64,000 bases of DNA from Noviherbaspirillum malthae (GCF_015352985.1 NZ_JACYXF010000002.1:310001-374000); one strand, 5' to 3'. Positions 1-9,690 are shown, numbered from the stretch's first letter. Translations and numbers: made by a program. Notes: a model not told the origin generated them from the sequence alone.

Positions 1-1561
1 CGCAATCCATGTCAATCAGGATCCGGTGCGCCGCTTCTTGTTCCGTCAGTGGTTCGGCATTGGCCATTTGGCTCTCCAGGACTTGCGTGTCGGCATCCGA
101 AGCGTCCATGTCTTGACGTGCGCGTGCTTCAAGGCGCCTGCGCAGTGTCACGGGCGATGCTGTCATGTCCAGTATAAAAAAGGGCACGCCGGATTTCACC
201 GCAAGTTCTGTGAACAGCTTGCGCTGCCAGCCCTGCAGAAACGCCGCATCGACGATCACCGGCCATCCGGCCGCGACAATCATGTCGGCCAGGTCCACGA
301 GGCGACGATAGGTCATTTCCGTCACGGCTGGCGTATAAAGGGTTGGCCGGCCGCGTTCCGTCGACTTCAGGCCAAGCAGACGCTTGCGCTCGACATCGGA
401 ACGCAACTGGACTGCTCCGAGCACTGCCACGGCATTGCGTGCAAACCATGACTTGCCGCTGCCTGGATAGCCATGCATGATCATGACCGCAGCTCCTCTA
501 TGTGCTCGGGTGAGCCTGTTGGCTAGCGCAAGGTAAGCCAATCCCTCCGCCAGCGTCTCGTCGAACTGCAGCCCTTCGTCGGCCTGCTCAATGGCTCGCA
601 GCAGTGCCACTTCGCCGCGAATCAGGGCGCGGTGGACCAGATAGTAAGGCAGCACGGCAAGGCCCGCGTAGTCGCCGGTCTTCTCCAGATAGCCATTCAA
701 CAGCCGTGCCGCCAGCGCCTCCTGGCCGTTGAAGCAGAGATCCATAATGACGAAGGCCATGTCGTTCATGACATCGATCCAGCGCAGAGACGGTGCAAAC
801 TCGACGCAGTCGAAGAGTTGCACGCCTTGTCTGGTCGTCAAAATATTGCGAAGATGCAAGTCACCATGACACTCCCTGACCCGGCCTGACGCCTTGCGTT
901 TCTCCACCATGGCTCCGACGGTGCAACGTCGTGCCTCGTCCCATTCCGCGACAATGGAGACGGATTCTTCCGCCTGATGCAGTTGTGCCGGTGTCAGCAA
1001 GGCACGATCGCGCAATTGGCCGCACAGCCGGGCTAAACCGCGAAGCGTTTCATCCGCCGTCGCCGCGACGGCCTCCATCGAGCCCCAGTCGCTTGCCTCC
1101 GGCGCCGGCGCTGCGGCGGAATGGATGTCGGCGAGCAGCCCGGCGAGCTGATCGATCTCATCGACACCAAGCCGCGCCGCCCTGACCCGCCGGCTCCACA
1201 AGTCGCCCTGATTGAAGGCACGCATGCGCAGTGCATAGTCAAGTGCAGGGCCTGTTCCCCCAATACAGGCCTCTCCGTGCTCCATGGAGATAGCCACCAC
1301 GTCGATATACAGGTGCGGGGAGAAGCGGCGATTGAGCCTCAATTCTTCGCTGCAATAGAAGCGGCGCGCCTCAAGCGTCGAATAGTCGACGAAGTCGAGA
1401 TGCACGGCTTTCTTGAACTTGTAAGCAAGCCCGCCTGCCACCAGAATCCATGACAAGTGGGTCTCGAACTGCTCGACCGCATGCCCTTCGGCGCTGAGAA
1501 GGCGAGCCACCGCACCGATCAGCCTGGATTGTTCCGAACTGGGTACTTGCAATCTGTCCAT
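1..1561 (-). CDS. Bifunctional APH-like kinase / P-loop ATP-binding protein (3' end off window)
   Basis: Reading leftward from ATG at 1559-1561 gives 520 codons with no stop before the window edge, so only the extreme C-terminus is missing. Residues 1-330 resemble the aminoglycoside-phosphotransferase/choline-kinase fold: the Brenner motif HGDLHLRN is at 232-239, followed by FDCVEF with the metal-binding Asp at 251. Residues 355-520 form a second P-loop domain with Walker A GYPGSGKS at 364-371 and an RSDVERKRL stretch typical of AAA_33-type small-molecule kinases. The family is usually annotated as 'bifunctional aminoglycoside phosphotransferase/ATP-binding protein'; its substrate is unknown and drug resistance should not be assumed. 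It lies 10 bp from the end of neither neighbour's coding frame and is transcribed in the same direction as the PAS-GGDEF-EAL gene upstream, so the two may share a transcript. Confidence 0.9.
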   Translation of the reverse strand, partial: MDRLQVPSSEQSRLIGAVARLLSAEGHAVEQFETHLSWILVAGGLAYKFKKAVHLDFVDYSTLEARRFYCSEELRLNRRFSPHLYIDVVAISMEHGEACIGGTGPALDYALRMRAFNQGDLWSRRVRAARLGVDEIDQLAGLLADIHSAAAPAPEASDWGSMEAVAATADETLRGLARLCGQLRDRALLTPAQLHQAEESVSIVAEWDEARRCTVGAMVEKRKASGRVRECHGDLHLRNILTTRQGVQLFDCVEFAPSLRWIDVMNDMAFVIMDLCFNGQEALAARLLNGYLEKTGDYAGLAVLPYYLVHRALIRGEVALLRAIEQADEGLQFDETLAEGLAYLALANRLTRAHRGAAVMIMHGYPGSGKSWFARNAVAVLGAVQLRSDVERKRLLGLKSTERGRPTLYTPAVTEMTYRRLVDLADMIVAAGWPVIVDAAFLQGWQRKLFTELAVKSGVPFFILDMTASPVTLRRRLEARARQDMDASDADTQVLESQMANAEPLTEQEAAHRILIDMDC

Positions 1562-1571
1562 GATCCTTTGC

Positions 1572-4055
1572 CTACCTCCCTACGCTGATGGGCACACGCA
1601 ACACCGAAAGCGCCTTGGTGAACCTCGTACTTAACAGAGCATCGCTCTGCGCTTCGGGCACCGGGGCTGAGAAGAGAAATCCTTGCGCCCGGTCGCAACG
1701 ATGTTCCAGAACGAAGGCCAGTTGTTCCTGAGACTCGACCCCTTCGGCGACAACCCGGATGCCCATCTGATGGGCCATGGCGATAATGGACGCAGCAATC
1801 GCCTTGTCATCGTCGTCACCAGGAATTCCTCCGACGAAGGAACGGTCGATTTTCAAGGACTCGACTGGCAAGTGCTTGAGCGAGTTCAGGCAGGAATACC
1901 CGGTTCCGAAATCGTCGATGCTGACCGACACGCCAAGCGGCTTGAGTATCCTGAGGGCTTCAACTGCGTCGGGTTCGAGCTGCAGAACCCGCTCGTTTAT
2001 CTCGATCTCCAGTCCGAAACCATCGTACAAATGACAAGCCGTCAATTTCCGGCGGAGGTCGTCAACGAATCCGAGCTTTCTCAGCTGCCTTTCCGAAATA
2101 TTGACCGCCACTTTCACGGGTGCGGCGCCGACACGGCGCCAGCGCTCCAGGTTGCCGAGAGCCTTGTCGATTACCCAGTCGCCCAAGGCGTCGATCAAAT
2201 CGGTCTCTTCTGCGACGTGGACAAAGCTTGCCGGCAACTGCAATCCGTGTTCAGGCGAATTCCAGCGCAGCAGCGCTTCCATCGCCACCACCTTGCCATT
2301 GAATAAATTGACTTGCGGCTGATAGGCCAGCTCCAGCTGATTCAGCTCCAACGCTTGCCGCAGGTTCCGGCTGATAAGCAGTGTTTCATCGGCGGCCCTT
2401 GTCATTTCCGGAGTATAGAATGCGTACGTGTTTCTGCCCCGGGCTTTGGCACCGTACAAGGCCGTATCGGCTGTCTTGTACAGTTCGTCGTTGCCGACCG
2501 CATCATCGGGAAACACGCTGATGCCGATACTGATCGAAATACGGAAATCATGTTTTCCAAGGCGGACCGGCTGGGTAATCGCCGCAGTGATCTTCTGGGC
2601 CACGACAGCAACGTCTTCCGCCGCTTCCAGTGCGGTAAAGATGATGGCGAACTCGTCTCCACCCATACGGGCGACGGTATCCTCTTCGCGGACCGATTTC
2701 TTGAGCCGAGTCGCAACGATCTGCAGCAACTGATCACCTGCTGCATGGCCAAGCGAGTCGTTGATCAGCTTGAATCTGTCCAGGTCCAGCAAGAGCAGCG
2801 CGACCCGCTTTTTGTGGCGCCGTGCGTGGGCCAGTACATGCGCAAGGCGGTCATTGAACAGCAACCGGTTGGCCAGGCCGGTCAGCGTGTCCTGATAGGC
2901 CAGCTGGGTCAGCTTCTGCTCCGCTTCCTTGATGACCGTGATATCGGAAAAAATCGAAATGTAGTTGGAAACTCGCCCGTCGCAGTCCTTGATCGCGGTG
3001 ATACTTTCCCACGCCGGAAACAGTTCGCCCGACTTGCGGCAGTCCCATATTTCGCCTTGCCAGGTACCCCGGGTTGCCAACGCGTCCCAGAGCTGCGCAT
3101 AAAATTCTTGCTGGTGCCTTCCAGACTTGATCAGCGAAGGTGTACGCCCGACTGCCTCCTCGGGGCCGTAGCCGGTGATGCGGCTGAATGCGGGATTGAC
3201 CGCGATAATTTTGCGCTCGGCGTCGGTAACAATGATGGCATCATTGGTATGTTCAAAGACGGTTGCGGCCAGCCTCCGATAAGCGCGAGCCTCGGCCATG
3301 TCGCTCATGTCGAGCAGAACGGCGCGGATCTCGGCAACGTCGCCGTTGTCATCGCTGACGGCGGTCGCACGCAATAGCGCCGGCAAGAGACTGCCGTCGC
3401 GGCGCGCCAATTCCAGCTCAAGTTCCGGGTTGCCGCGATCTCCGCGCTTCAATAGCTGCGCCGCATATTTTTCATATGCATCGACGGATGCCGGCGCAAG
3501 CAGGTCCACAAATCGTTTATGCCGGACCAATTCTTCCTGCGTGTATCCAAGCCAGTTCTGCTCGGTGCGGTTGACGCGCAGGTAGACGCCGTTACGGTCG
3601 ATTGTGTGATAGCCGCATGGAGCGTCATCATAGAGATCGCCGATTTCCTCCGCACTCTGCTTCAATGCTTGCTCCACTTGCCTGCGTTGGGCAATGTCGC
3701 GCGCCACGACCAGCCAGCGCCCGTCCTCAGTGATTCGGACACCCAGTTCAACGGGCACGATTCCGCCATTCTTGTGCAACAATTCCCATTCCAACTGATA
3801 TACGCGCAAGGGATCCTGCGCAAGGCGAATCCTGATGTCATCCAGCAGCGGGTGATCTTTCGCAGCGGTCAGGCTGCCGATATGCTTGGTCAGCAACTCG
3901 TCGCGGCTATACCCGAGCATCTCGCAAAGGCGGCGGTTAACCATCGTATAGCGACCATTTGGATCGGTCACGAAGATGCCGTCGGTGACCTGCTCGAAGA
4001 TCGATCGAAGCAGCTGCTCATTGTCCTGGCTTGGTTTTTGTGTCTTCCCTTTCAT
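1572..4055 (-). CDS. PAS-PAS-PAS-GGDEF-EAL cyclic-di-GMP signalling protein
   Basis: About 827 residues. Three PAS domains lie at roughly 15-125, 140-250 and 262-380. They are followed by a GGDEF domain (GGDEF at 466-470, with an RxxD inhibitory site REED five residues before it) and an EAL domain (EAL at 594-596, the DDFGTGYS loop near 715, and a downstream AEGVE). Both catalytic signatures look intact, so the protein could both make and degrade c-di-GMP; which activity dominates cannot be read from sequence. No transmembrane segment is apparent, so it is probably a cytoplasmic sensor. The start is either ATG at 4055 (TGATG overlap with the upstream gene's stop) or GTG at 4058. Overlap with the PPOX-fold gene implies co-transcription and translational coupling. 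Confidence 0.93.
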   Translation of the reverse strand: MKGKTQKPSQDNEQLLRSIFEQVTDGIFVTDPNGRYTMVNRRLCEMLGYSRDELLTKHIGSLTAAKDHPLLDDIRIRLAQDPLRVYQLEWELLHKNGGIVPVELGVRITEDGRWLVVARDIAQRRQVEQALKQSAEEIGDLYDDAPCGYHTIDRNGVYLRVNRTEQNWLGYTQEELVRHKRFVDLLAPASVDAYEKYAAQLLKRGDRGNPELELELARRDGSLLPALLRATAVSDDNGDVAEIRAVLLDMSDMAEARAYRRLAATVFEHTNDAIIVTDAERKIIAVNPAFSRITGYGPEEAVGRTPSLIKSGRHQQEFYAQLWDALATRGTWQGEIWDCRKSGELFPAWESITAIKDCDGRVSNYISIFSDITVIKEAEQKLTQLAYQDTLTGLANRLLFNDRLAHVLAHARRHKKRVALLLLDLDRFKLINDSLGHAAGDQLLQIVATRLKKSVREEDTVARMGGDEFAIIFTALEAAEDVAVVAQKITAAITQPVRLGKHDFRISISIGISVFPDDAVGNDELYKTADTALYGAKARGRNTYAFYTPEMTRAADETLLISRNLRQALELNQLELAYQPQVNLFNGKVVAMEALLRWNSPEHGLQLPASFVHVAEETDLIDALGDWVIDKALGNLERWRRVGAAPVKVAVNISERQLRKLGFVDDLRRKLTACHLYDGFGLEIEINERVLQLEPDAVEALRILKPLGVSVSIDDFGTGYSCLNSLKHLPVESLKIDRSFVGGIPGDDDDKAIAASIIAMAHQMGIRVVAEGVESQEQLAFVLEHRCDRAQGFLFSAPVPEAQSDALLSTRFTKALSVLRVPISVGR

Positions 4056-4504
4056 CACACATGCACCAGGTCAGTGTGGCCGAACCCTTTCCTATAGTCG
4101 AGCACGGATACCACTTGCGGCTGGATTTCCAGAAATACCACGTCATCCCGCTGGTTCGATTTCGTCCATTCGAGCAGCTGCGGATAGCGCTTGATCATGC
4201 ATTCTGCAGCGTGCCGGACATCTTCGGCGGCCTCGAGCACTCTGGCGGTGCCGCCGATTGACACGCCCTTGATGTCATTCCAGCTCTTGTAGTCTTCATT
4301 GATGGTGAGCGACACTTTACTATTGGCGCGGATGTTTCTTGCCTTCTGGCTTTCCTTGCCGATGCCGACATAGATTCTCATTCCGTCGCTGGCATAGCTG
4401 ACCGTGGTGGCCTGAGGGTAGCCGTCCGGCCTGACAGTGGCGAGAGTGAGGTCCCTGCCATGCTCAATGATATCCAGTACAAACTGTTCAGTTGACTTGT
4501 CCAT
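4055..4504 (-). CDS. Pyridoxamine 5'-phosphate oxidase-fold (split-barrel flavin-binding) protein
   Basis: 149 residues from ATG 4504; a longer frame runs upstream to 4720, but the conserved fold begins with MDKSTEQFVLDII. The pattern 'LTLATVRPDGYPQATTVSY...IYVGIGKESQKARNI' is that of small PPOX/FMN-binding split-barrel proteins, often annotated as general stress or pyridoxamine-phosphate-oxidase-related. It is too short and lacks the C-terminal part of true PdxH, so vitamin B6 synthesis is not implied; flavin, F420 or haem binding are the alternatives. Its stop overlaps the start of the c-di-GMP gene. An FNR-type palindrome lies about 250 bp upstream, consistent with the low-oxygen theme of this region. 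Confidence 0.82.
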   Translation of the reverse strand: MDKSTEQFVLDIIEHGRDLTLATVRPDGYPQATTVSYASDGMRIYVGIGKESQKARNIRANSKVSLTINEDYKSWNDIKGVSIGGTARVLEAAEDVRHAAECMIKRYPQLLEWTKSNQRDDVVFLEIQPQVVSVLDYRKGFGHTDLVHV

Positions 4505-5120
4505 GGTCGTAGACTCCTGCTTGTTGTCCGGTTGCGGCGCGGCAGCAGCACATGATTGGAGAAATCGCCGGACTCTATTGATGCATGCCCTTCCCCAGAA
4601 GGATACGGGCCCGCTTTTCACGTAGCAGCAGGGTGCCCGCGCTCGCATCGAAGCTTCGTCGCCGTGAATGCGAGCATGGCCACGAGACATGACGCTTACC
4701 GGAGACCCTGAAGAAAACACAAGTCAATCATGTGCCTTCACACCATCCCGGCTCATTGATCGAGGTCAAAAAATGCCGGATCGGCGATTCCCGCGACTCC
4801 ATTGCCGATCCGTCGTTGGATGTCATTACAGGTAGCAACGGCTGCTTCAAAATCCATGGCTTACGCTGGTTTTTGTGCCGGATTAAAAAGAAGCAGACTG
4901 CCTGTCTGTTAAAAAGGAAAGTTTTTTCTATGCACCCAGAACCAGGGGCAGGATTCCGCTATTTGCGCAAATGGCACCGCAGCACCGGCACGATTCAAAA
5001 TTGGCTCTGATTCGATGACGATGCACCGGGAGAAGAAGCGCAAAATCCACCCCCTGCATGACCGACTTCAGTCAACGACCCTTCAAGGCGCCAATGCTTG
5101 CGCTGAGTCGGATTTACAAG
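4505..5120. other. Gene-free stretch of about 616 bp
   Basis: No convincing gene is seen. A 92-codon frame on the plus strand (4732-5010) has no recognisable domain and no good ribosome-binding site. The stretch contains the FNR-type palindrome at 4756-4769 and probably the 5' leader and promoter of the leftward PPOX-fold gene. A CATGAT hexamer (minus strand, 4727-4732) lies near the position expected for a -10 box of a promoter activated from that palindrome, which would give an mRNA leader of roughly 215 nt. Confidence 0.5.
4756..4769. promoter_or_regulatory. FNR/Anr-type box TTGATCGAGGTCAA
   Basis: Matches the TTGA-N6-TCAA core of FNR/Anr/FixK sites. It lies upstream of the leftward PPOX-fold and c-di-GMP genes. 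A weak -10-like hexamer falls about 42 bp from the box centre to the first transcribed base on the minus strand. Confidence 0.6.
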
Positions 5121-5405
5121 CTAGAAGACTCCCGCGACCAGATAGACAGCCAGTACTGCCAGTAGAAGCCAGCACGCCCATTCTGCAGCAACAGTCCACA
5201 TGGGTCGCTCCATTTGTGCCTGGCGATCCAAGCGGCCCTTGGCAAACATGGCCCAACCGTGCGCGATAAGACCTACCAGGAGTATCGGTACCGCATAGCT
5301 CTCCAGGCAGTCTGCAAACAACAATGCAATCCCGGCGCCGAGCACTCCTGCGCCTAAGCCGCTTAACAGATCAAGCTGCTTTAGCCTGTCTTGTTTTTTG
5401 TCCAC
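5121..5405 (-). CDS. Small multi-pass membrane protein, unknown function
   Basis: 94 residues from GTG 5405, beginning VDKKQDRLKQLDLL. This start is favoured over the much longer open frame (to 5657) because GGGAGGGACA lies directly before the GTG, whereas the longer frame would run through the coding region of the 158-residue gene. Three hydrophobic stretches (about 13-30, 33-52 and 75-94) suggest an inner-membrane protein. It overlaps the end of the upstream membrane-protein gene by 25 bp, so the two are probably translated together. It is the last gene of the leftward copper-ATPase cluster. No family is recognised. Confidence 0.68.
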   Translation of the reverse strand: MDKKQDRLKQLDLLSGLGAGVLGAGIALLFADCLESYAVPILLVGLIAHGWAMFAKGRLDRQAQMERPMWTVAAEWACWLLLAVLAVYLVAGVF

Positions 5406-5857
5406 TGTCCCTCCCGATAGTACAGCCCAAGAGAAATCAGCCATGGAATACTGAACGCCAGCAGCAACCACTTGAAGTCGGAGTTGATGATGAAATTGAC
5501 GACCGCCATCAGACCAATGGAAGATAGGCCTGACAAGGCGGCGACCGTCGGGGAGCCGCGCATCCGCTGCCGAAAGCTGGTCTGCGCGACGTAGCAGGTC
5601 AGAATGCCGGTGGAAAGCATAAAGCCGCCCATCACTGCGAAAACGCGGGACAGCCAAGAAAGGAGGCCTGGAAGCTCCGCCTGTATGTGAGCGAGTGAAG
5701 ACCTCATGTACCGCGGGTCTTCCGGAAGCAAAGGCGGCCGGATAAACAGGAAGTACAAGCCAAGACCAACGAGAATGATGCCGCCAAACGTAAGCGCCGA
5801 TGCCGAATAGGCCTTACGGTATTTAAATGGCCTTACGATTCCTTCCGCGCGCTTCAC
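5381..5857 (-). CDS. Four-helix membrane protein, unknown function
   Basis: 158 residues from GTG 5857, preceded by AAGGGGTAGCT as ribosome-binding site. Hydrophobic segments at about 21-40, 66-86, 107-124 and 128-145 indicate an integral inner-membrane protein; the N-terminus is basic. No motif or family is recognised. It begins 20 bp after the copper ATPase and overlaps the next gene, so it belongs to the same transcription unit and may be an accessory subunit or stress-membrane protein. Confidence 0.72.
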   Translation of the reverse strand: MKRAEGIVRPFKYRKAYSASALTFGGIILVGLGLYFLFIRPPLLPEDPRYMRSSLAHIQAELPGLLSWLSRVFAVMGGFMLSTGILTCYVAQTSFRQRMRGSPTVAALSGLSSIGLMAVVNFIINSDFKWLLLAFSIPWLISLGLYYREGQWTKNKTG

Positions 5858-5877
5858 AGCTACCCCTTACCGTACCA

Positions 5878-8310
5878 TTATTTCGATGTTCCCCGCAGGC
5901 GAAGTGCATTGGTAATGACCGACACAGAACTAAGGCTCATCGCCAGCGCCGCAATCATCGGCGAGAGCAGTTGGCCGGTGAACGGGTAAAGCAGGCCGGC
6001 GGCCAAGGGAATACCCAGCGCGTTGTAAATGAAGGCAAACCCAAGGTTCTGGCGCATGTTGCGCACGGTTTCTACCGAGAGCAACCGTGCTCGAGCTATC
6101 GCTCGTAAGTCGCCCTTCACCAAGGTGACATGAGCCGAATTGATGGCGACGTCCGTTCCGGTGCCCATCGCGGCACCAATGTCCGCGCTGGCCAGGGCCA
6201 CAGAATCGTTGACGCCGTCACCTCCAAACAGAACCTTGCTGCCCTGAGCCTGGTACTTTTTAACCAATTCTTGCTTGTCTTGTGGCTTAACCTCGCCATA
6301 AATTTCTGTGATACCTAACCGCTTCGCTACAGCTTTTGCTGTGGTAACACCGTCACCTGTTGCCATGATAATGTTAGCGATGCCGTCTTTCCTTAGCATG
6401 TCCAGCGCTTCCGGGGTGGTGCTCTTGATAGGGTCGGATACGGCTAGCAACCCAACCAGTCGGCCATCCGCAGCCAAGTACATTACGCTTGCCCCTTCGC
6501 TGCGCAGCTCTTCAGCCTGTCTGCCGAGAGCCCGCCAATCGACCTTCTCCTGCTCCATCAATGCCGTATTACCAAGGGCGATACGCCGTCCTTGGACCAC
6601 ACCCCTCACTCCGATACCACTCGAAGACTCGAAACTCTCCGGTTTGTCCAAGAAGATTCCGCGCCTGCGGGCTTCGTCAACGATGGCATGGGCGAGCGGA
6701 TGTTCGCTTCCTTGGTCAATGCTTGCGGCAACCTGTAGCACATCCGAATCAGAAAAGCCTGGCGCCGCCACAACCCGGTCAAAGGCTGGCTTGCCCTCAG
6801 TCAGCGTGCCGGTCTTATCGATGATGAGTGTGTCTATCTTGCGCATGCCCTCAATGGCCGCTGCGTCCCGGAAAAGTATCCCTTGAGTAGCCGCCCGGCC
6901 GGTTGCGGCCATGATGGACATTGGCGTCGCCAAGCCCAGCGCACAAGGACACGCGATGATGAGGACAGCAACAGCGTTGACGAACCCGTAAACCCAACTT
7001 GGCTCCGGTCCGAAGAAACCCCAGCCAAGTAGCGTCAGGACAGCAATAGAGACTACCACGACCACAAAGTAGCCAGCGACCATGTCGGCCAGGCGCTGCA
7101 TCGGCGCACGGGAGCGCTGGGCATTGGCTACCATCTGCACAATCTGGGAGAGCATGGTTTGCGCGCCGACTTTCTCTGAGCGCATGACCAGGCTGCCGCT
7201 AGTCGTGTTGATAGTCGCACCAATCAGCTTGTCTCCCGCGCGCTTAGTCACGGGTATCGGTTCGCCAGTCAGCATGGACTCGTCAACAGCGCTCTCGCCC
7301 TCCAAGACCTCGCCATCGACCGGCACCTTCTCGCCGGGGCGAACGCGGAGCATGTCACCGATATGGACGTGGGTCAGCGGCACGTCTTCTTCGGTACCGT
7401 CCTGATTGATGCGGCGGGCCGTCTTTGGGGCAAGGCCCAGCAGGGACTTGATTGCGGCCGAGGTCTGTGAACGGGCACGTAGCTCGAGAATCTGCCCCAG
7501 CAGCGTCAACGAAATGATGACGGCGGCGGCTTCGTAGTACACCCCCACGCGGCCGTGCATCTGGAATGTCGGCGGAAACAGCTCGGGTGCAACGGTTGCC
7601 ACAACGCTGTAGGCGTACGCCGCCCCGGTGCCGGTACCAATCAACGTCCACATGTTCGGACTACGATTGGCCAGAGACTGCACCCACCGTACGAAGAATG
7701 GCCAGCCGGCGTATAGCACGACGGGCGTGGCGAGCATGAACTCGATCCAGTTTTGGCCTGGCAAGCCGTTGGGGAAAATCCTGTGCCCCAACATCGCCAG
7801 AACGGTTACGACGACCGTCAGCGGTAGCGTCCGCCAGAAACGCCGGCGGAAGTCGACCAGCTCCGGATTCTCCTCTTCCTCAAGCGACGGCATTACCGGT
7901 TCAAGCGACATCCCGCAAATCGGGCAGTTGCCAGGTTGTGTCTGGCGAATCTCCGGATGCATCGGGCAGGTGTAAATCGTTCCTTCCGGTGCTGCTTCCA
8001 GTGTCGGCATGGAGATTGGCGCGGATGGCCTGGGTTCCAGGTAAGCTTCGGAGTCGGCCTTGAACTTGTCCATGCACTTCGTGCTGCAGAAGTGATGGGA
8101 TGCCCCCTGGTAAACAACCGTTTTCTCTGGATTGGCCGCCACCTGCATGCCGCAAACCGGGTCGGTGAACGGCTTTTCAGTTACGGTGGTGCCATGGTCC
8201 ACGTGAGCATGACTGTGCCCCTGATGGTGCTCGTGACCTGCATGCATATGGCCAGCATGGTCATGAGCGTGGTTTTGGTGGCTGTGATGCTCGTGTGTTC
8301 GGTTCTCCAT
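5878..8310 (-). CDS. copA: Copper/heavy-metal P1B-type ATPase with His-rich tail, YHS and metal-binding domains
   Basis: 810 residues from ATG 8310; AAGGATGTGCG precedes it, and the longer frame to 8514 overlaps the upstream methyltransferase gene. A very His-rich N-terminus (1-42) leads into a YHS domain (DPVCGMQV, about 50-95) and a small metal-binding domain (YTCPMHPEI...CPICGM, about 112-137). There is no classical CxxC HMA domain. The ATPase core has MLTGEP, the transport motif CPCALG, the phosphorylation motif [10 protein letters not shown] in the nucleotide domain and GDGVND. CPC plus this N-terminal layout fits Cu(I)/Ag(I) efflux (CopA/SilP-like). Surrounding genes for copper chaperoning and periplasmic metal binding support the substrate. 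Confidence 0.93.
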   Translation of the reverse strand: MENRTHEHHSHQNHAHDHAGHMHAGHEHHQGHSHAHVDHGTTVTEKPFTDPVCGMQVAANPEKTVVYQGASHHFCSTKCMDKFKADSEAYLEPRPSAPISMPTLEAAPEGTIYTCPMHPEIRQTQPGNCPICGMSLEPVMPSLEEEENPELVDFRRRFWRTLPLTVVVTVLAMLGHRIFPNGLPGQNWIEFMLATPVVLYAGWPFFVRWVQSLANRSPNMWTLIGTGTGAAYAYSVVATVAPELFPPTFQMHGRVGVYYEAAAVIISLTLLGQILELRARSQTSAAIKSLLGLAPKTARRINQDGTEEDVPLTHVHIGDMLRVRPGEKVPVDGEVLEGESAVDESMLTGEPIPVTKRAGDKLIGATINTTSGSLVMRSEKVGAQTMLSQIVQMVANAQRSRAPMQRLADMVAGYFVVVVVSIAVLTLLGWGFFGPEPSWVYGFVNAVAVLIIACPCALGLATPMSIMAATGRAATQGILFRDAAAIEGMRKIDTLIIDKTGTLTEGKPAFDRVVAAPGFSDSDVLQVAASIDQGSEHPLAHAIVDEARRRGIFLDKPESFESSSGIGVRGVVQGRRIALGNTALMEQEKVDWRALGRQAEELRSEGASVMYLAADGRLVGLLAVSDPIKSTTPEALDMLRKDGIANIIMATGDGVTTAKAVAKRLGITEIYGEVKPQDKQELVKKYQAQGSKVLFGGDGVNDSVALASADIGAAMGTGTDVAINSAHVTLVKGDLRAIARARLLSVETVRNMRQNLGFAFIYNALGIPLAAGLLYPFTGQLLSPMIAALAMSLSSVSVITNALRLRGTSK

Positions 8311-8330
8311 CGCACATCCTTCACGACTTC

Positions 8331-8990
8331 TTATTGGGTTCGAGGGCTGCCGCGCTTTCCGCTCAAAGCCGGGATGAACGCTGGCGTTCTCTGCCTGTAC
8401 TGGACATAGGCCTGTCCGAATTCGGCCATCATGTCCTGATCCTCTCGCTTCGCCAGGCTGGCGTAGACCGTAACGAGAATCGGAAACATCACAACAGTCA
8501 CCAGCGTTGGCCACTGCAGCAGGAAGCCAAACATGATGAGCACAAACGCCACATACTGCGGATGCCGAATGCGCGCATACACGCCGTCCGTGGCAAGCTC
8601 GTGCCGGGTCTGCGCGCGGTAGAGCACGCGCCAGGCGGAAGACAACAGAATGAAACCGCCGAAGATGAAGAGATTACTCAGCAGGTGGAACGGGCCAAAG
8701 TGTGGATTGACCTTCCAGCCGAACATCATTTCCAGCAGGTGCCCGGCATCGTGAGACAAGAAATCGATGCCGGGAAAGTGCTGCGACAACCAGGGCAGCA
8801 ACAGGTAAATCGTCAGCGGGAAGCCGTACATCTCCGTGAAGAGCGCGACGATGAACGCTGAGAAGGCTCCAAATGAACGCCAGTCGCGCGAGGTCTTGGG
8901 ATTCGTGAAGCTGAAGGCGAAGATGATGAAGACCAGCGAATTCAGGATGACGAGCGACCAAAGGCCATAAGCAGAAGACGTAGTGTTCAT
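8331..8990 (-). CDS. Isoprenylcysteine carboxyl methyltransferase-family membrane protein
   Basis: 219 residues with about five hydrophobic segments. The C-terminal signature [11 protein letters not shown]... followed by [26 protein letters not shown] is the SAM-binding ICMT/PEMT pattern (RHPxY, then E near the C-terminus). In bacteria such genes commonly sit beside copper or heavy-metal P-type ATPases, with unknown methyl acceptor. GGAGAGCAGCG precedes the ATG. The first four bases overlap the stop of the DUF2933 gene (ATGA), and the copper ATPase follows after 20 bp, so it is an internal operon gene. Confidence 0.88.
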   Translation of the reverse strand: MNTTSSAYGLWSLVILNSLVFIIFAFSFTNPKTSRDWRSFGAFSAFIVALFTEMYGFPLTIYLLLPWLSQHFPGIDFLSHDAGHLLEMMFGWKVNPHFGPFHLLSNLFIFGGFILLSSAWRVLYRAQTRHELATDGVYARIRHPQYVAFVLIMFGFLLQWPTLVTVVMFPILVTVYASLAKREDQDMMAEFGQAYVQYRQRTPAFIPALSGKRGSPRTQ

Positions 8991-9247
8991 CGCTGCTCTC
9001 CCGTTTCTATAGCGCGGCGTTCGCTACCGGACGATTGCCCGTGGCGACCGTGGTGGTGCCCGTGCCCGTGATGAAACAGGTGCATCAACGGGCAAGCCAG
9101 CAGGAGCAAATAGGGCAGTGCTCCCAGGACGTGCGCGCGGTGCTCGGTCCAAAGGAAAAACGCGGCGACGGCCAGGAAGCCAAACAGCGCCCATTTGCCG
9201 CGGCTGTGCGTCTTTTCCACTTCATGATGTTCATGTACTTGGTCCAT
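8987..9247 (-). CDS. DUF2933-like small His-rich membrane protein
   Basis: 86 residues from ATG 9247 with a strong GTAGGAGGATGCC ribosome-binding site. One or two hydrophobic helices (about 19-34 and 38-57) are followed by a His-rich run ([12 protein letters not shown]). This layout matches the DUF2933 family found next to copper and silver exporters. The C-terminal histidines may bind metal at the membrane surface. The stop codon overlaps the start of the ICMT gene. Confidence 0.8.
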   Translation of the reverse strand: MDQVHEHHEVEKTHSRGKWALFGFLAVAAFFLWTEHRAHVLGALPYLLLLACPLMHLFHHGHGHHHGRHGQSSGSERRAIETGEQR

Positions 9248-9279
9248 GGCATCCTCCTACGGGAAGCGTTAAGTCAGGG

Positions 9280-9609
9280 TCATTTGCACTGTTCATTTAT
9301 CATGTGCATTTGCTTGTCTCGCATCTCAGGAGACATCCCCTTCATTCGCTTGTCCATCATCGCCTGTCGCTCGTCGTCGCTTTTCGCCCCCATCATCTGT
9401 TTATGCATGTCGCACATCGACTTCATATCCATCATGCCGCCTTTGGCCGCGCCTTCAGCCCCCATGGGCGCCGAGTTTGCGGGCGCAGACTGCTGCGCAG
9501 GCGCCCCTTCCGGGTGGTTGTGGTCATGCTCCGCAGTCTGGGAATAGACCGAGAGGCTAAGAGCTGCGGCGAGGACAGCTGGAACACCCATTGACGTGAA
9601 TTTGCGCAT
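9280..9609 (-). CDS. Met-rich exported protein, putative periplasmic metal binder
   Basis: 109 residues from ATG 9609, chosen because GAGGAGCGGGTC sits before it; an upstream ATG at 9639 lacks this. The N-terminus is a Sec signal peptide (MRKFTSMGVPAVLAAALSL). The mature part is rich in Met, His and Cys (GGMMDMKSMCDMHKQMMG...MDKRMKGMSPEMRDKQMHM), a composition seen in periplasmic Cu(I)-binding proteins. It is the first gene of the run down to the copper ATPase. An FNR-like box lies about 85 bp upstream of the start, with a TAGCAT -10 candidate correctly placed. Confidence 0.78.
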   Translation of the reverse strand: MRKFTSMGVPAVLAAALSLSVYSQTAEHDHNHPEGAPAQQSAPANSAPMGAEGAAKGGMMDMKSMCDMHKQMMGAKSDDERQAMMDKRMKGMSPEMRDKQMHMINEQCK

Positions 9610-9690
9610 GACCCGCTCCTCTTGATTGAAGTCCTTCAAATCGGCGTTAATTCCTCAATGCCATGCTAGATGGCTGAGGAGCCAATTTAA

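Noticed and set aside
26..1453. Several short plus-strand frames near the left edge
   Set aside because: The minus-strand reading from 1561 is open for 520 codons and contains APH and Walker motifs, so the short frames are shadows.
2313..3377. 354-codon open frame antisense to the c-di-GMP gene
   Set aside because: Shadow of a clear PAS-GGDEF-EAL reading frame; no ribosome-binding site or domain.
4732..5010. 92-codon plus-strand frame in the 4.5-5.1 kb gap
   Set aside because: Contains the FNR-type box in its first codons, lacks a ribosome-binding site and has no similarity to known families.
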